A stretch of 64,000 nt of DNA from Lagopus muta (lineage: Eukaryota; Chordata; Aves; Galliformes; Phasianidae), in NCBI RefSeq assembly GCF_023343835.1, contig NC_064443.1, forward strand, positions 14,508,001-14,572,000, in the 5' to 3' direction. The notes beneath the pieces are model-generated. The model was not told where the DNA came from. It searched no databases and was given only the letters and a program-made list of their open reading frames with translations. The translations under genes were made by a program, and so were the position numbers. Shown piece after piece: positions 47,671 through 57,555 of the stretch. Positions within the stretch are counted from its first letter, which is position 1. Every line of letters starts with the position of its first letter.

Positions 47671-50600
47671 GTCGGTGCGGTTGGGGAAGGTTGCCGGGGC
47701 TTAGGGTGTGGGGGTCGAGCTGGTAGGCCCCGTAAGGCCTGCGGGGTTGGGGTGCGGCGTGGGGGAATGTGGGTTTGGGGGAGTCGGGTTTAAGGGGGTC
47801 TCAGTGGGAGGGGCTGGGAGGGATGGGGGGCTGATCTGGAGAGGAGTGTGGTGTGGAAGTGTGTAGAGTGAGCGTGGGGAGTCCTGGGGGGTGCTGGGAA
47901 AAACGGGGGTGTGAGTGGGAAGAATATTAGAAGAAAAAGGTGCTTGTTGTGATAGGGAGACGGAGGTGGTGAGTGAGAGTGGCTGCGTGAGACCCGTGAG
48001 GTGCACGGTGTTAAGGGTTAAAGAGCAAAACGTATACGTGGATGTGAGCGTTCCTGGTTGATTCCATCAGTGCTGGAAGCTGCCTGTGCTCATTGCCTGG
48101 GTGACTGGCAGGGTCAGGGAGGGGCTATTTTGAACCTTTTCAGTGTTAGAATGTAACTGAAACTCCCCTTCAGTGGCAGCTGTATCGCTGCCTTATTGTA
48201 CATTAAGGTTTGGCCAGGTAGGAAACGTTGGCAACCGTGTACCAAGTATTTCCTTGGAAGTTTATCACTAACTCTACTTCTGAAAGAGGTCTGAGTTCCC
48301 CACTTTCCCTGTGACTGGTTAGTTTTTTGAATGTTGATGGTTAGTTACTGCAATCAATCCCCCTGTTGAAGATTTTGTCCTTAAGTATAGTATTTACTAA
48401 CTTATTTGGGGGGGAGGAGGGGGGAGGAAAGGTGTTTTGAGGACTTCTAACAGTAGTTTGAAGAGGCACTGACAATATTTGGCCTTAAGCCTACCAGGAA
48501 AACGTGTGCCTGACCAGCAGATCTGCACTGATTTAATTGAGAGTGCTCAAAACTGTGTCTGAGTAAGAGAAACTGTAGCTCCTGTGTGTTGCCATGTGTT
48601 AAAATGTCTATCTCCCAGTCGTTGTTGTTCACTGTTCTTTATTCCCCTTTGTGTTGCCCTACATTTCTTGAAGGTTCTCAGTTGCAGTCAGCAGCATCAC
48701 CTGATTTGCAGCTTTTACCACCTAATGTTTTTCTTTTGAGTTCTCCTTTGTTGTTGTTGCGTAAAAATCTTGTTGCTATTACAAAACAGTTTTTTTGTGC
48801 TTGAGGTATTACTCAATTTTCACTTTGGGATTTACTTGGTTAAGCATATCACGTTACTTAGGAGTGTGTTCTCTTTGCTTGTTTTCACAATGATATGCAA
48901 GTACTTTCACACCTGGGAAGTCTTAAGTGGTAATTGCATTTCACTGGTAAATAAAAACATGTAACCAGATATACAGATTTATGTGAATTCATCTTCTAGG
49001 TTTGTTGCTCTGTATATTTACTGTAAGGCTGTTTCTTCATTCTCTTACTCTGTTAGTCATCATTTGTGGAAGTCAGTAGCTGGTTCCTGTTTCAGTGTGA
49101 AGTTAAGTACATGCATACAGACTTGTGAAATGGTGATTTAGGTTGTGGGCTAGTCCTACTCTTCTGCATTCTTTGTTCTTCCCATTTTAGAGGTCAGTAA
49201 ACATTATGATGCTTCCTTCCCTCCAACACACCTCCCAAGAGATATCCAGTAGGGCATTCATTTAAATACCCTGTATTTTTTCTTAAAGTTAGTAAACTAG
49301 GGAAGGAGGGGGGAAAAAAAAGCTCAAACAAACAAACTCAACCCACTCCCATATATCCTTATATATTTACTCACCCTTGGGAATGTTAGACTTGCTGTTA
49401 ACGGATGATGACAGTAAGGCCATATGGAGTATTAACTTGCATTAAATATTTGTTCTGCACGTGTGCTTTCTCTTTTTCTGTTTTAAATGGTTTCAATTTT
49501 GCTTTGTAGAACCAAGTAAGTTTTCACAAACGGTGAATGGGATTCCTCCTTCAAACACAGTCAGCAGTGGAATGGACCCCTTCCATGCTTGCAGTATTCT
49601 TCAACAACTTAAAACCATGTATGATGAAGGACAACTGACAGATATTGTAGTGGAAGTGGATCATGGGAAAACATTCTCCTGTCATAGAAATGTTCTTGCT
49701 GCAATCAGTCCTTATTTCAGGTACAGTGGTCTGTTGATCTAGGGATGAGTAAAAGGGGAATTATAAATGATTTTCATTAAATGACCAAAAAAAAGCACAC
49801 TTTTACTAACATTCCATGTAACTATTGACGTTACAGTGTACCTAGTAAGTATCTTTTTACAGTAACAGTATAGTTAAAGTTAAGTATTCTGTCCTGCTGG
49901 AATATGCATATGAATAACATGTTGAAAGTTGAGTGTGATGACTTGAATATGTCAAGAGCTTTGCTTTTAAAATGAATGAACTTTTATATGGAATTAGTGG
50001 GATAATTAAGGAAGTAATTCCAAGTTAGCATTTTTGACCTATTAAGTCTGGGACTGATTTTAAGTTTAGGATCCCGAGCAGAACAGTGTAACATCACTGT
50101 TAAATGCGTTTGTGCCCATAGAAGGGCAGAGGTGTTGGGATTAGCTGTATTGGGGTTAGCTGTATGGCATAAATTTCTTAGATCTGTAGTTAGAAGGTAA
50201 TTGCAAATAAACTGCTGAATATTTTTCTTTTGTAGATCTATGTTCACTAGCGGCCTTACAGAGAGTACCCAGAAAGAAGTTCGTATAGTTGGTGTTGAAG
50301 CAGAGTCAATGCATTTAGTGTTGAACTATGCATATACCTCCAGAGTAATGCTGACAGAGGCCAACGTTCAAGCTTTGTTCACTGCAGCTAGTATCTTCCA
50401 GATCCCTTCCATACAAGACCAGTGTGCTAAATACATGATCAGTCACTTGGACCCACAGAACTCCATTGGGGTGTTTATCTTTGCTGATCACTATGGTCAT
50501 CAGGAACTCAAAGACAGATCACAAGACTACATTCGTAAAAAGTTTCTGAGTGTCACCAAAGAGCAAGAGTTTCTTCAGTTGAGAAAAGACCAGCTCATAA

Positions 50601-53600
50601 GTATACTCGACAGTGATGACTTAAATGTAGACAAAGAAGAACATGTTTATGACAGCATTATAAGGTGGTTTGAGCATGAACAAAATAAGAGAGAAGTGCA
50701 CCTTCCAGAAATATTTGCCAAATGCATCCGTATGCCTCTATTGGAAGAGACATTTTTAGAGAAAATCCCTCCCATGTTTGCACAGGCTATGGCCAAAAGC
50801 TGTGTACAAAAGGGACAACATAGTGCCAATGGCTATACACAACGGCTTGGAATGACTGCTTCTGAAATGATCATATGCTTTGATGCTGCCCACAAACACT
50901 CAGGAAAGAAGCAAACAGTGCCTTGTTTAGATTCGGTCACAGGGAGAGTGTTTAAACTATGCAAGCCACCAAATGACTTGAGGGAGGTTGGAATTCTTGT
51001 ATCTCCTGATAATGATATTTATATTGCGGGTGGTTACAGACCAAGCAGCAGTGAGGTCTCCATTGATCACAGAGCAGAGAGTGATTTCTGGATGTACGAT
51101 CACTCTGGCAATAGGTGGATTCCAAAAGCTCCTTTGTTGCGAGCCAGAATAGGCTGCAAATTGGTTCATTGCTGTGGTAAACTGTATGCAATAGGTGGTC
51201 GTGTTTATGAAGGAGATGGGCGAAACTCTCTCAAGTCTGTGGAGTGTTATGACAGCAGAGAGAACTGTTGGACGGCTGTCTGTCCAATGCCGGTAGCAAT
51301 GGAGTTTCATAGTGCTGTGGAATATAAGGATAACATCTATGTTTTACAGGGTAAGGCGGTTTGACTGGCTTTATGGTGTTCTACTGGAAGTGGGGGTTGT
51401 TCAAGCCAACTGTCTCTTAAAAGCACCTTAGAAAGCCCAAGTTTCTGGGACATCTAAAGAATGCCCAGGACAGTAGAATGGGAGAAAAGTTGGGGAGGGC
51501 AGTGAGCAAGGAAGAATGAAGTTACTGCTTGAGTTCTTGGGCCCTGGGCATGTGTCACTGAGTTGTATCAAATCCTGCCACAACTGCTGTTTCTGCTAAC
51601 AATTTAGTATTAAGTTGTACGGTGGAAATTCTTTATTACATCTTTATTTGGGTGAAATGCACTAATGTTGAAGAACAGCTGTTGTAATGAAAAAGTATTT
51701 TACATTTTATTTAGCTGAACCTGTGAAAATGCCTGGAGTCTCTTAGTGAGTTGTAAAAAAAATGAATTAGCCATGGTAGGCCTTCCTTCTGTCCCACCCT
51801 GCTTTCTGTTAGTTAGCTTTTTAGCTAACTAAGGAAGGTGCTTGATCTTTTTCTAATTAGCTTGTTTCATTTGGTTGGGAATTACAGTGTGGTCTTTCCA
51901 TCCCATCTTCCAATAAGTGATCAAGCTTGTTGCATTTTGATGCCTAACTTAATGATTTAAGCACAGTTGTAGTACCAGCAGTGTTTATATCCATATTTGA
52001 GAGGTACATCAGAATAATCAATAAGGATTAAAAAAAGCATGTCCTGAATGATTTATTGCCAAGATGCAGATGAAAGTGGTGTGACAGAAAAGATGCTTGC
52101 AGTTCGTTTAGACTGGTAATTATATTTTAGGACTCCAAAAAGGATTGTTATGGGAATGGATGAAATCATTTATTCTTCCCTTTCTTACTTTATTTATGTA
52201 GCTTACATGAAATGCATAATTTTGTACGTATTTGACCCTGTTGCACTCTAAGCTTAAAAGTGCTGAGGCTGTATAGGCTGAGGTTGTAGTAAGACTCCCA
52301 AGTGGAAAGAAAGATTGGACAGGGGAGTATCTTAGTTTTATTTTGCTAAGGTCCATTCCTGTGCAAACACTTTCCCTGTAATTTATCAGAAGTCAACCTG
52401 ACTTCTTGACGTTGCACTCCTGCCACTCAGCAAGGTTGGAGGGCTTCCACAGGACCTATAGATGGCTTTGTTCTTTCATCGTATCCGTATTACATCTGAT
52501 CCTGTTGTGGCTCTAAATAGTTGTTACTGTTGCTAGTTTTCTCAGTCTGTTGGGTCAGACATCCTCTTTAGATCATTGAAGAGGAGCACTGAGGAGTCTT
52601 CAACCTAGAATATGTGTTTGTCCTTTAAATGTTTCTTGCAACCACTATAAAGTAGATAATTTTTAGAGAGACATTACGACTTATAGAATAAGAATGCATC
52701 TTGTTTACAGATCTTAGTTTCAATAGTTCTGTGCTTCAGTGGTTTTAATGACAACTCAATGCTTGCATAAATAAACCACGTCATTGCACTAACCAGCAAA
52801 TTAAATAATCCATGTTGCAGAAAATGAGTAACTTTCCTATTTGTGTGATAGGTGAAAGCCTTGACTGAATTGCACTCTAATAGTCTATAATAAGTTAACT
52901 ATTAATAATTTTTGTAGAGAAAACTTCTAAGTTTGAAGTAGTCAGTAAGGATTAATGAGTCTTAAAATGCCAGCTCGGTTGCAGGCATCAGTCATAGGAG
53001 ATTGCACAATGGAACAAAAGTGAGTAATCAGAAAATGCATTACCTGTAGGTCTTAATGTCTTAAGCTGCATTCCATTCTTTTTATTGTATTATGTCTGTA
53101 TTCTTTGTCACATTTGAAGAGCTTGGTTAGAGTGCAGCCTAGTTAAAATTGTTTAAAATATCCATGTAAAATAGGCATGAAGTTGAATTGTGCTAATATT
53201 TGGCAAATTGTAGCCCTTTGTTCCCAGAGCTTCATAAAAGACAAGGTAATCTTTATCCATGTTCTTCTTACCAAGTTTGCAGAGCATGAGCTTTCTGTCA
53301 TCTGAGCTTCTGCTATCTACAGTCTGCATAAGCTGCTCTGTGCAGTCAATAGAAGAAATGCCTTATAGTCCAGGCACAAAACTAATGATGAATCACAGCT
53401 TCATGCAAGTATTCACCTGGCATCCTTTGAAACCCAGTCAACCTGTATAACCCAGCCAAGTGATACAAACAGCTTCAGAGTCTGTAGTGCAAGACACGTT
53501 ATTTGCTCAGATTTAACAACTTTCAAGTACTCAATTCTGAGATTTTTTTCTGTAGGTTACACTTCATGAAGATAACAGAGAACAGAATAAATACTTTGGA

Positions 53601-54407
53601 TGCTTGAAGGCTGGAATTTGGACAGGCTTTATCCCACGTTCTTAAGCATGGTTTAAAAGTAGTAAAGAATAGGTGGGAAATATGCATTCCACCACAGTGT
53701 TTGTGGTATACTTCAAATTCAGTTTTCTTCAGCTAGGATAGAAAGCCAGAGTAGCTTTTGCTGCTAGTATTTCTGTGAGTTTTGAAGAAAGCAGACAATG
53801 TTGGATTTTTGTTCTAGGATCGGGGCTTTTAAGAGTTTGTAGACATTAATACGTGGAAGAATATAACTGTAAACTTAATAGCTGCAGAATTGCTGTTATG
53901 GAAATAAAGCATAAGTTATGTTTTATTTTTCCTCTCTTTCCAGGGGAATTTTTTCTCTGCTATGATCCTCAGAAGGATTATTGGGGGTTTTTGACTCCAA
54001 TGACTGTGCCTAGAATCCAAGGCTTGGCAACTGTGTACAATGACTCCATCTACTACATAGCTGGAACCTGTGGAAACCATCAACGTATGTTTACCGTAGA
54101 GGCCTATGACATTGAACAAAATAAGTGGACTCGAAAGAAAGACTTCCCATGTGATCAATCCATTAATCCATACATAAAACTTGTACTCCTCAAAAACAAA
54201 CTCCACCTGTTTGTCAGAGCTACTCAAGTCACTGTTGAAGAGCACGTTTTCAGAACCAGCAGGAAGAATTCTCTCTATCAGTATGATGAGGTCACTGACC
54301 AATGGCAAAAAGTATATGAGACTCCAGATAGGCTCTGGGATTTAGGCCGGCATTTTGAATGTGTAGTTGCTAAGTTGTATCCACAGTGTCTTCAGAAAGT
54401 TATTTAA
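47655..54407 (+). CDS. KBTBD8: KBTBD8, kelch repeat and BTB domain protein 8 (four coding exons, complete)
   Basis: The coding sequence is the join of 47655-47670, 49510-49720, 50236-51350 and 53944-54407. All junctions are GT-AG and in frame, giving 1806 nt and 601 residues, the same length as I recall for human KBTBD8. Residues 1-26 are a variable N-terminus. The BTB fold spans about 35-145, with the family residues D50, H64, S72, Y74 and F75. BACK spans about 150-260. Kelch repeats run from about 328 to the end, with blade motifs such as IYIAGG and LYAIGG and paired Y/W residues. Known role: substrate adaptor of the CUL3 RING ubiquitin ligase; CUL3-KBTBD8 monoubiquitylates NOLC1 and TCOF1 and controls neural crest specification. 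The protein has been reported at the Golgi and on the mitotic spindle. Start choice: the ATG has A at -3 and G at +4, it is the first ATG for over 300 bp, and the N-terminus MAALGEPSK lines up without gaps with the human start. Paralogue KBTBD2 is much less similar. No break or missing key residue was seen. Confidence 0.97.
47671..49509 (+). other. KBTBD8: KBTBD8 intron 1
   Basis: 1839-bp intron. The first ~290 bp (to about 47,960) is strongly G-rich on the coding strand, with many GGG runs. A second G cluster (G7, then G6) lies at 48,408-48,427. The rest is unremarkable T-rich sequence, with no CR1 insertion seen. Confidence 0.85.
49510..49720 (+). CDS. KBTBD8: KBTBD8 coding exon 2 (N-terminus and first half of BTB)
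   Basis: The acceptor is TTTTGCTTTGTAG and the donor is TTTCAG|GTACAG. The exon encodes residues 6-76, including the conserved internal Met27 (MDPFHACS) and the BTB core LTDIVVEV...FSCHRNVLAAISPYF. Arg76 is split 2+1 with exon 3. Met27 is where similarity to mammals becomes nearly complete; it could act as a leaky second start, but that is inference. Confidence 0.96.
49721..50235 (+). other. KBTBD8: KBTBD8 intron 2
   Basis: 515-bp AT-rich intron splitting the BTB domain. Apart from a short imperfect repeat near 50,137-50,166 (ATTAGCTGTAT/GTTAGCTGTAT) I see nothing in it. Confidence 0.9.
50236..51350 (+). CDS. KBTBD8: KBTBD8 coding exon 3 (rest of BTB, BACK, Kelch repeats 1-2)
   Basis: The acceptor is TTTTCTTTTGTAG and the donor is ACAGG|GTAAGG. 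This is the largest exon, 1115 nt, encoding residues 76-448. It completes the BTB fold, carries the whole BACK domain that follows the CUL3-binding region (for example QLISILDSDDLNVDKEE), and then the linker with RLGMTASEMIICF. The first two Kelch blades follow (IYIAGG near residues 337-342, then KLYAIGG). Gly448 is split 1+2 with exon 4. The frame is fully open. Confidence 0.97.
51351..53943 (+). other. KBTBD8: KBTBD8 intron 3
   Basis: 2593-bp intron within the Kelch region. It contains a perfect hairpin-forming inverted repeat at 51,809-51,832. No repeats of the CR1 family and no exon-like open frame were seen. Confidence 0.9.
51809..51832. repeat. Perfect inverted repeat, 10-bp arms, 4-bp loop
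   Basis: TTAGTTAGCT and AGCTAACTAA are exact reverse complements separated by TTTT. The structure lies in KBTBD8 intron 3. Confidence 0.85.
53944..54407 (+). CDS. KBTBD8: KBTBD8 coding exon 4 (Kelch repeats 3-5 and C-terminus)
   Basis: The acceptor is CTCTCTTTCCAG. The exon encodes residues 448-601, beginning GEFFLCYDPQKDYWGF and ending in LYPQCLQKVI before TAA. It holds the last Kelch blades (IYYIAGTCG, then LHLFVRATQV) and the C-terminal WDLGRHFE motif that KBTBD2 also has. The stop codon falls at the same position as in the human protein. Confidence 0.97.
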
Positions 54408-55978
54408 TTTTCTTTTTTCAGTAACAGGCCTTAGTGATTTCAGTGGTGATCTGATGCTAGAGAAAACGTCTTAAAACAAAGAAATTGTCAGTATTTATTG
54501 TAAGCTGAAACAGACAGGTTTGTTTTTTTTTTTGTATGTGGGGATGGGTGCTCTTTAAAGGTTGCAGTCTGTGAAGGGTATTACTGGTTCAGTTTCATAT
54601 TTACTGATATTTTCCTGGGAAATGAGAAGGAGGTTACGAAGTGCAATTATCAGCATTTTTTTTTCTGGTGAACACTTAATCATGTCATACTCGAAGATGT
54701 ATTTGTGGTAAGAGCAAGTTAAGTGGAAGAGTCAGGATAACTATGCACTACAGTGAAAGAAAATCTAGCATTAATAGCTAAGGATGTCCAAGCTGTTTTG
54801 GAGTGACTTTTCATTTTTTCTTTTTTTTTTTTTTTTTTTTTAAATACGGGTAAAATTTGAGGCAATATCACTAAGTTGTTTGGTTTTTTTGGCTTTTTTT
54901 TTTTCATTTGAAATTAAAATTGCATAGAGGAATGATAGATCCTGATTCATAATGATCTCTTTTTTTTTGTACTGTTTTTGAAGTCTGCAAAGATGTTTTG
55001 TGTTGTTGTTTGTGCACTACAGTTTGGGAGGACAAACTCAAGTCAGAATTGGAACACGGAGTACCTTTGCCTGGAAGGAGGCCTGTTCAGATTGCTGTGC
55101 CACTTCTTGTCCATGGATTTTTGTTGAAATTTGAGCTTAAAAGATATGGAAAACAAATCCCAACACCTATTTACTGCCGTTTAGGTGTAGTGCTGTAAAA
55201 AATACTTATAACACTGCTTTAAAACTTTTTTTCATCCCATAAAGGGCTTTAATCCAAAAGTTGATGGTGCTAGTACATTTTTAATACTTGTTTGTCTGAA
55301 ATGGGCTAATGTTACGCTGCTGTTTAAGACAGCCTGTTAGTTTTCATTGAGTGTCTGTTTCCAGGCCCTGTTCTGTCATTATATTGTCTTTTCTAACATA
55401 ACATTTTTACTGTAGTGATATTCTTGCACAGGATGGTGACAGGATATGGCCTTAATATTGACTTTTTTTTGTGGAGTGTTCATTTTGTCTCCACTAAAGT
55501 ACAGTGCTGTGTGCAGTGTTAGCATGTGCTCCAGTAACTTTAAAATGTGTGGCTTAACTTGACAAGTTATATTTTTTCTCCCTGTGATTGAGCCCTCAAA
55601 TACTTTGTTTCATTCTGATCTATAATGTGAAAATTTTGCACTACTGAGCTGTCTTCGTTATTCAGTGTATTAAAGCAAAATTGATAACAAGTGTCCATGG
55701 CTTAAATAATATTAGATGCTAATCTAGAATAGGAATCCAATGTATTGCAACACTTTTCTCTATGTATTAAACATGTAGCTTACTTTTCCAGAAGTAAAAA
55801 AAATTTCCAAGTTCAGCCTCTACTTCAATAGTGGAAACTTGACATGAAAGGGAAAAGAGGAATCCTAAAAACCTTAGCAGCTGTAACTTGCCACGTTTGG
55901 TTTGCTGCAGGTCTAGTTTTTCCAGAGCAACAGGTGTGAGCAATCTTACTCGTTCCTATTTCTCAAATCTACTGAAGG

Positions 55979-55984
55979 AATAAA
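55979..55984 (+). terminator. Candidate proximal poly(A) signal AATAAA
   Basis: Canonical hexamer 1.57 kb after the KBTBD8 stop, with T/GT-rich sequence within 60 bp downstream. Two ATTAAA variants lie 200-310 bp before it. Confidence 0.4.
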
Positions 55985-57549
55985 CCAACTAACTTGAAAT
56001 GGCAGTGGCCATCACTGGCTCTAAGTTCTTACTGTTATCTGGCTTAACAGCTGATATTTCAGTAAGCCAAATAGTGACCTCACTAATGTTTATCCCCCTG
56101 GCATGGCTGAGGATTTGGATAATGTTCACTCGCCATGCGGTCTTTATGTTCCCAAATGAAATCTTTCTGATTTACAGATACCGGCCTGGATCTATTTCTC
56201 AATTCTTGCACAAAATGTTAAAAAGACAAAAACAAAACTGTGAAATGAAAAGGAAAAAAAAAAAAATGCCTCTTTGCATTACATACCTCATCTTCAGAGA
56301 TTTACCAAACTGCTTCTTTCAGATGCAAGCGCCGGATTTTTTTTTCTGAAGTAAAGCTGATGCTTGCTAAGACTGCATTTTACAACAGTGTTGAGGCGTG
56401 TTGTTTCTTTGTTTAGTTTTCTTCTGGATACTGTTTTATATATATCCATAGCCAAGAGTAAGAGCTTTCTTTTTAGTACAACTAATTTCATTTTTAAAGT
56501 TATCCTTAGTCCTTGGCTCTCTTTGCGCTGTTGTAGGCCTCTAGCTGCAAGCTTTCTGAAGCACCCTCCCTAACAGTGTTGCATTTGTGTGTAAAACCAT
56601 TCTTTTGCAAAGTGTTATATAACTTTCCTTTTTTTTTTTTTTTTTAAGCTTGGTTGAATATTTACGAGACTTCTTGCTGCTTTTTGACAATCTTCTATAT
56701 TTATTTAGTAGAAAAAAATTTCAATATATTACTTGAAACTATGAAATAGAATTGAGTTAGCGATTGACTGGTCATGTGATGTATAGAAGTACAATATGCT
56801 GTGGTTAATTCTGCAGTAGGTTTGTTAATTTTGTTTATCTGCACTAAAGTACGAAGATCTCCATTCTGTTTAACCATTCAAACTGAGGGTGTGATCCAAG
56901 CCTGTAATGTGTTTCAAAGCTGAACCCTGGAACTTGCTGTGGGAGTAGAATATACGGAATCTTTTGCATGAGGAGTTTGTTGAGATGGTAATATAGCTGT
57001 GAGACTTTGCCAATTCTTAAATGCTTCTCCATTTTGCTGAAAGTCAGATTCCTGGTGAAGTTTTTGCTTTAGAGTCGAGCTTAAGTAACCTTGCACAGCA
57101 CAGGAAAAAATAATTGCACCAAAGGTACTGCGAAAATTTAAACAGTAACCTGTATGTTTTCTCCCCATTCAGTAACTTTTTCTGCATTCATTTGTTCCCT
57201 TTTATGAAATTAATTTCTTGTAAGGATTTACAGAGGGGTAAATCTTTTCCAAAATTACTGATTACTTTAGAAGGAAGTGTTTTGTAATTTCTGCTTGATT
57301 CTTCCAGTAAAATTTAGGATAACTAAAAGCAATTCTGGTGCACCAAACATGCAGTGTTTGTATGTTCTACAAGAAAATGATGAGCTCCCTGTTTGTAAAG
57401 CTGTTTAGAAATGGCACCCAACATTCAGTGCTCAGGTATGTTAGTAAGAAGTACTGTAGTCCTATGAGGGCAAATGTGTGGATTTTTAAACATTTTGCCA
57501 TAATTGCACAATTTTGCATTTTTACTTAATGTCATGTTATGTTTCTTAA

Positions 57550-57555
57550 AATAAA
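57550..57555 (+). terminator. Candidate distal poly(A) signal AATAAA
   Basis: Canonical hexamer in TTAAAATAAACC followed by CA within 25 bp and a GT-rich element. It coincides with the end of the AT-rich block after KBTBD8. Confidence 0.5.

Larger units (their letters stand above)
47260..47780 (+). promoter_or_regulatory. KBTBD8: KBTBD8 CpG-island promoter
   Basis: GC- and CpG-rich block spanning the KBTBD8 first exon, sharply different from the AT-rich flanks. There is no TATA box near the expected start. Motifs seen in order are: a YY1-like site, an X-box, two ACTACA...CCCAGCA elements, a CCAAT box, repeated ETS-type GGAAG, and a TGACGT half-CRE. The transcription start is inferred to lie at about 47,520-47,600, downstream of the CCAAT box. 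No ATG lies between 47,320 and the start codon. Confidence 0.85.

Noticed and set aside
46901..47704. 267-codon open frame on the + strand across the KBTBD8 promoter
   Set aside because: It runs through a (TTTG)n repeat and the CpG island, shows no protein-family similarity, and ends in intron 1. Openness is due to GC-rich composition.
47346..47726. Open frame in phase with the KBTBD8 start, reading upstream of the ATG and on into intron 1
   Set aside because: It begins at a non-ATG codon within promoter motifs. The collinear human N-terminus supports the ATG at 47,655, and the downstream part is intron.
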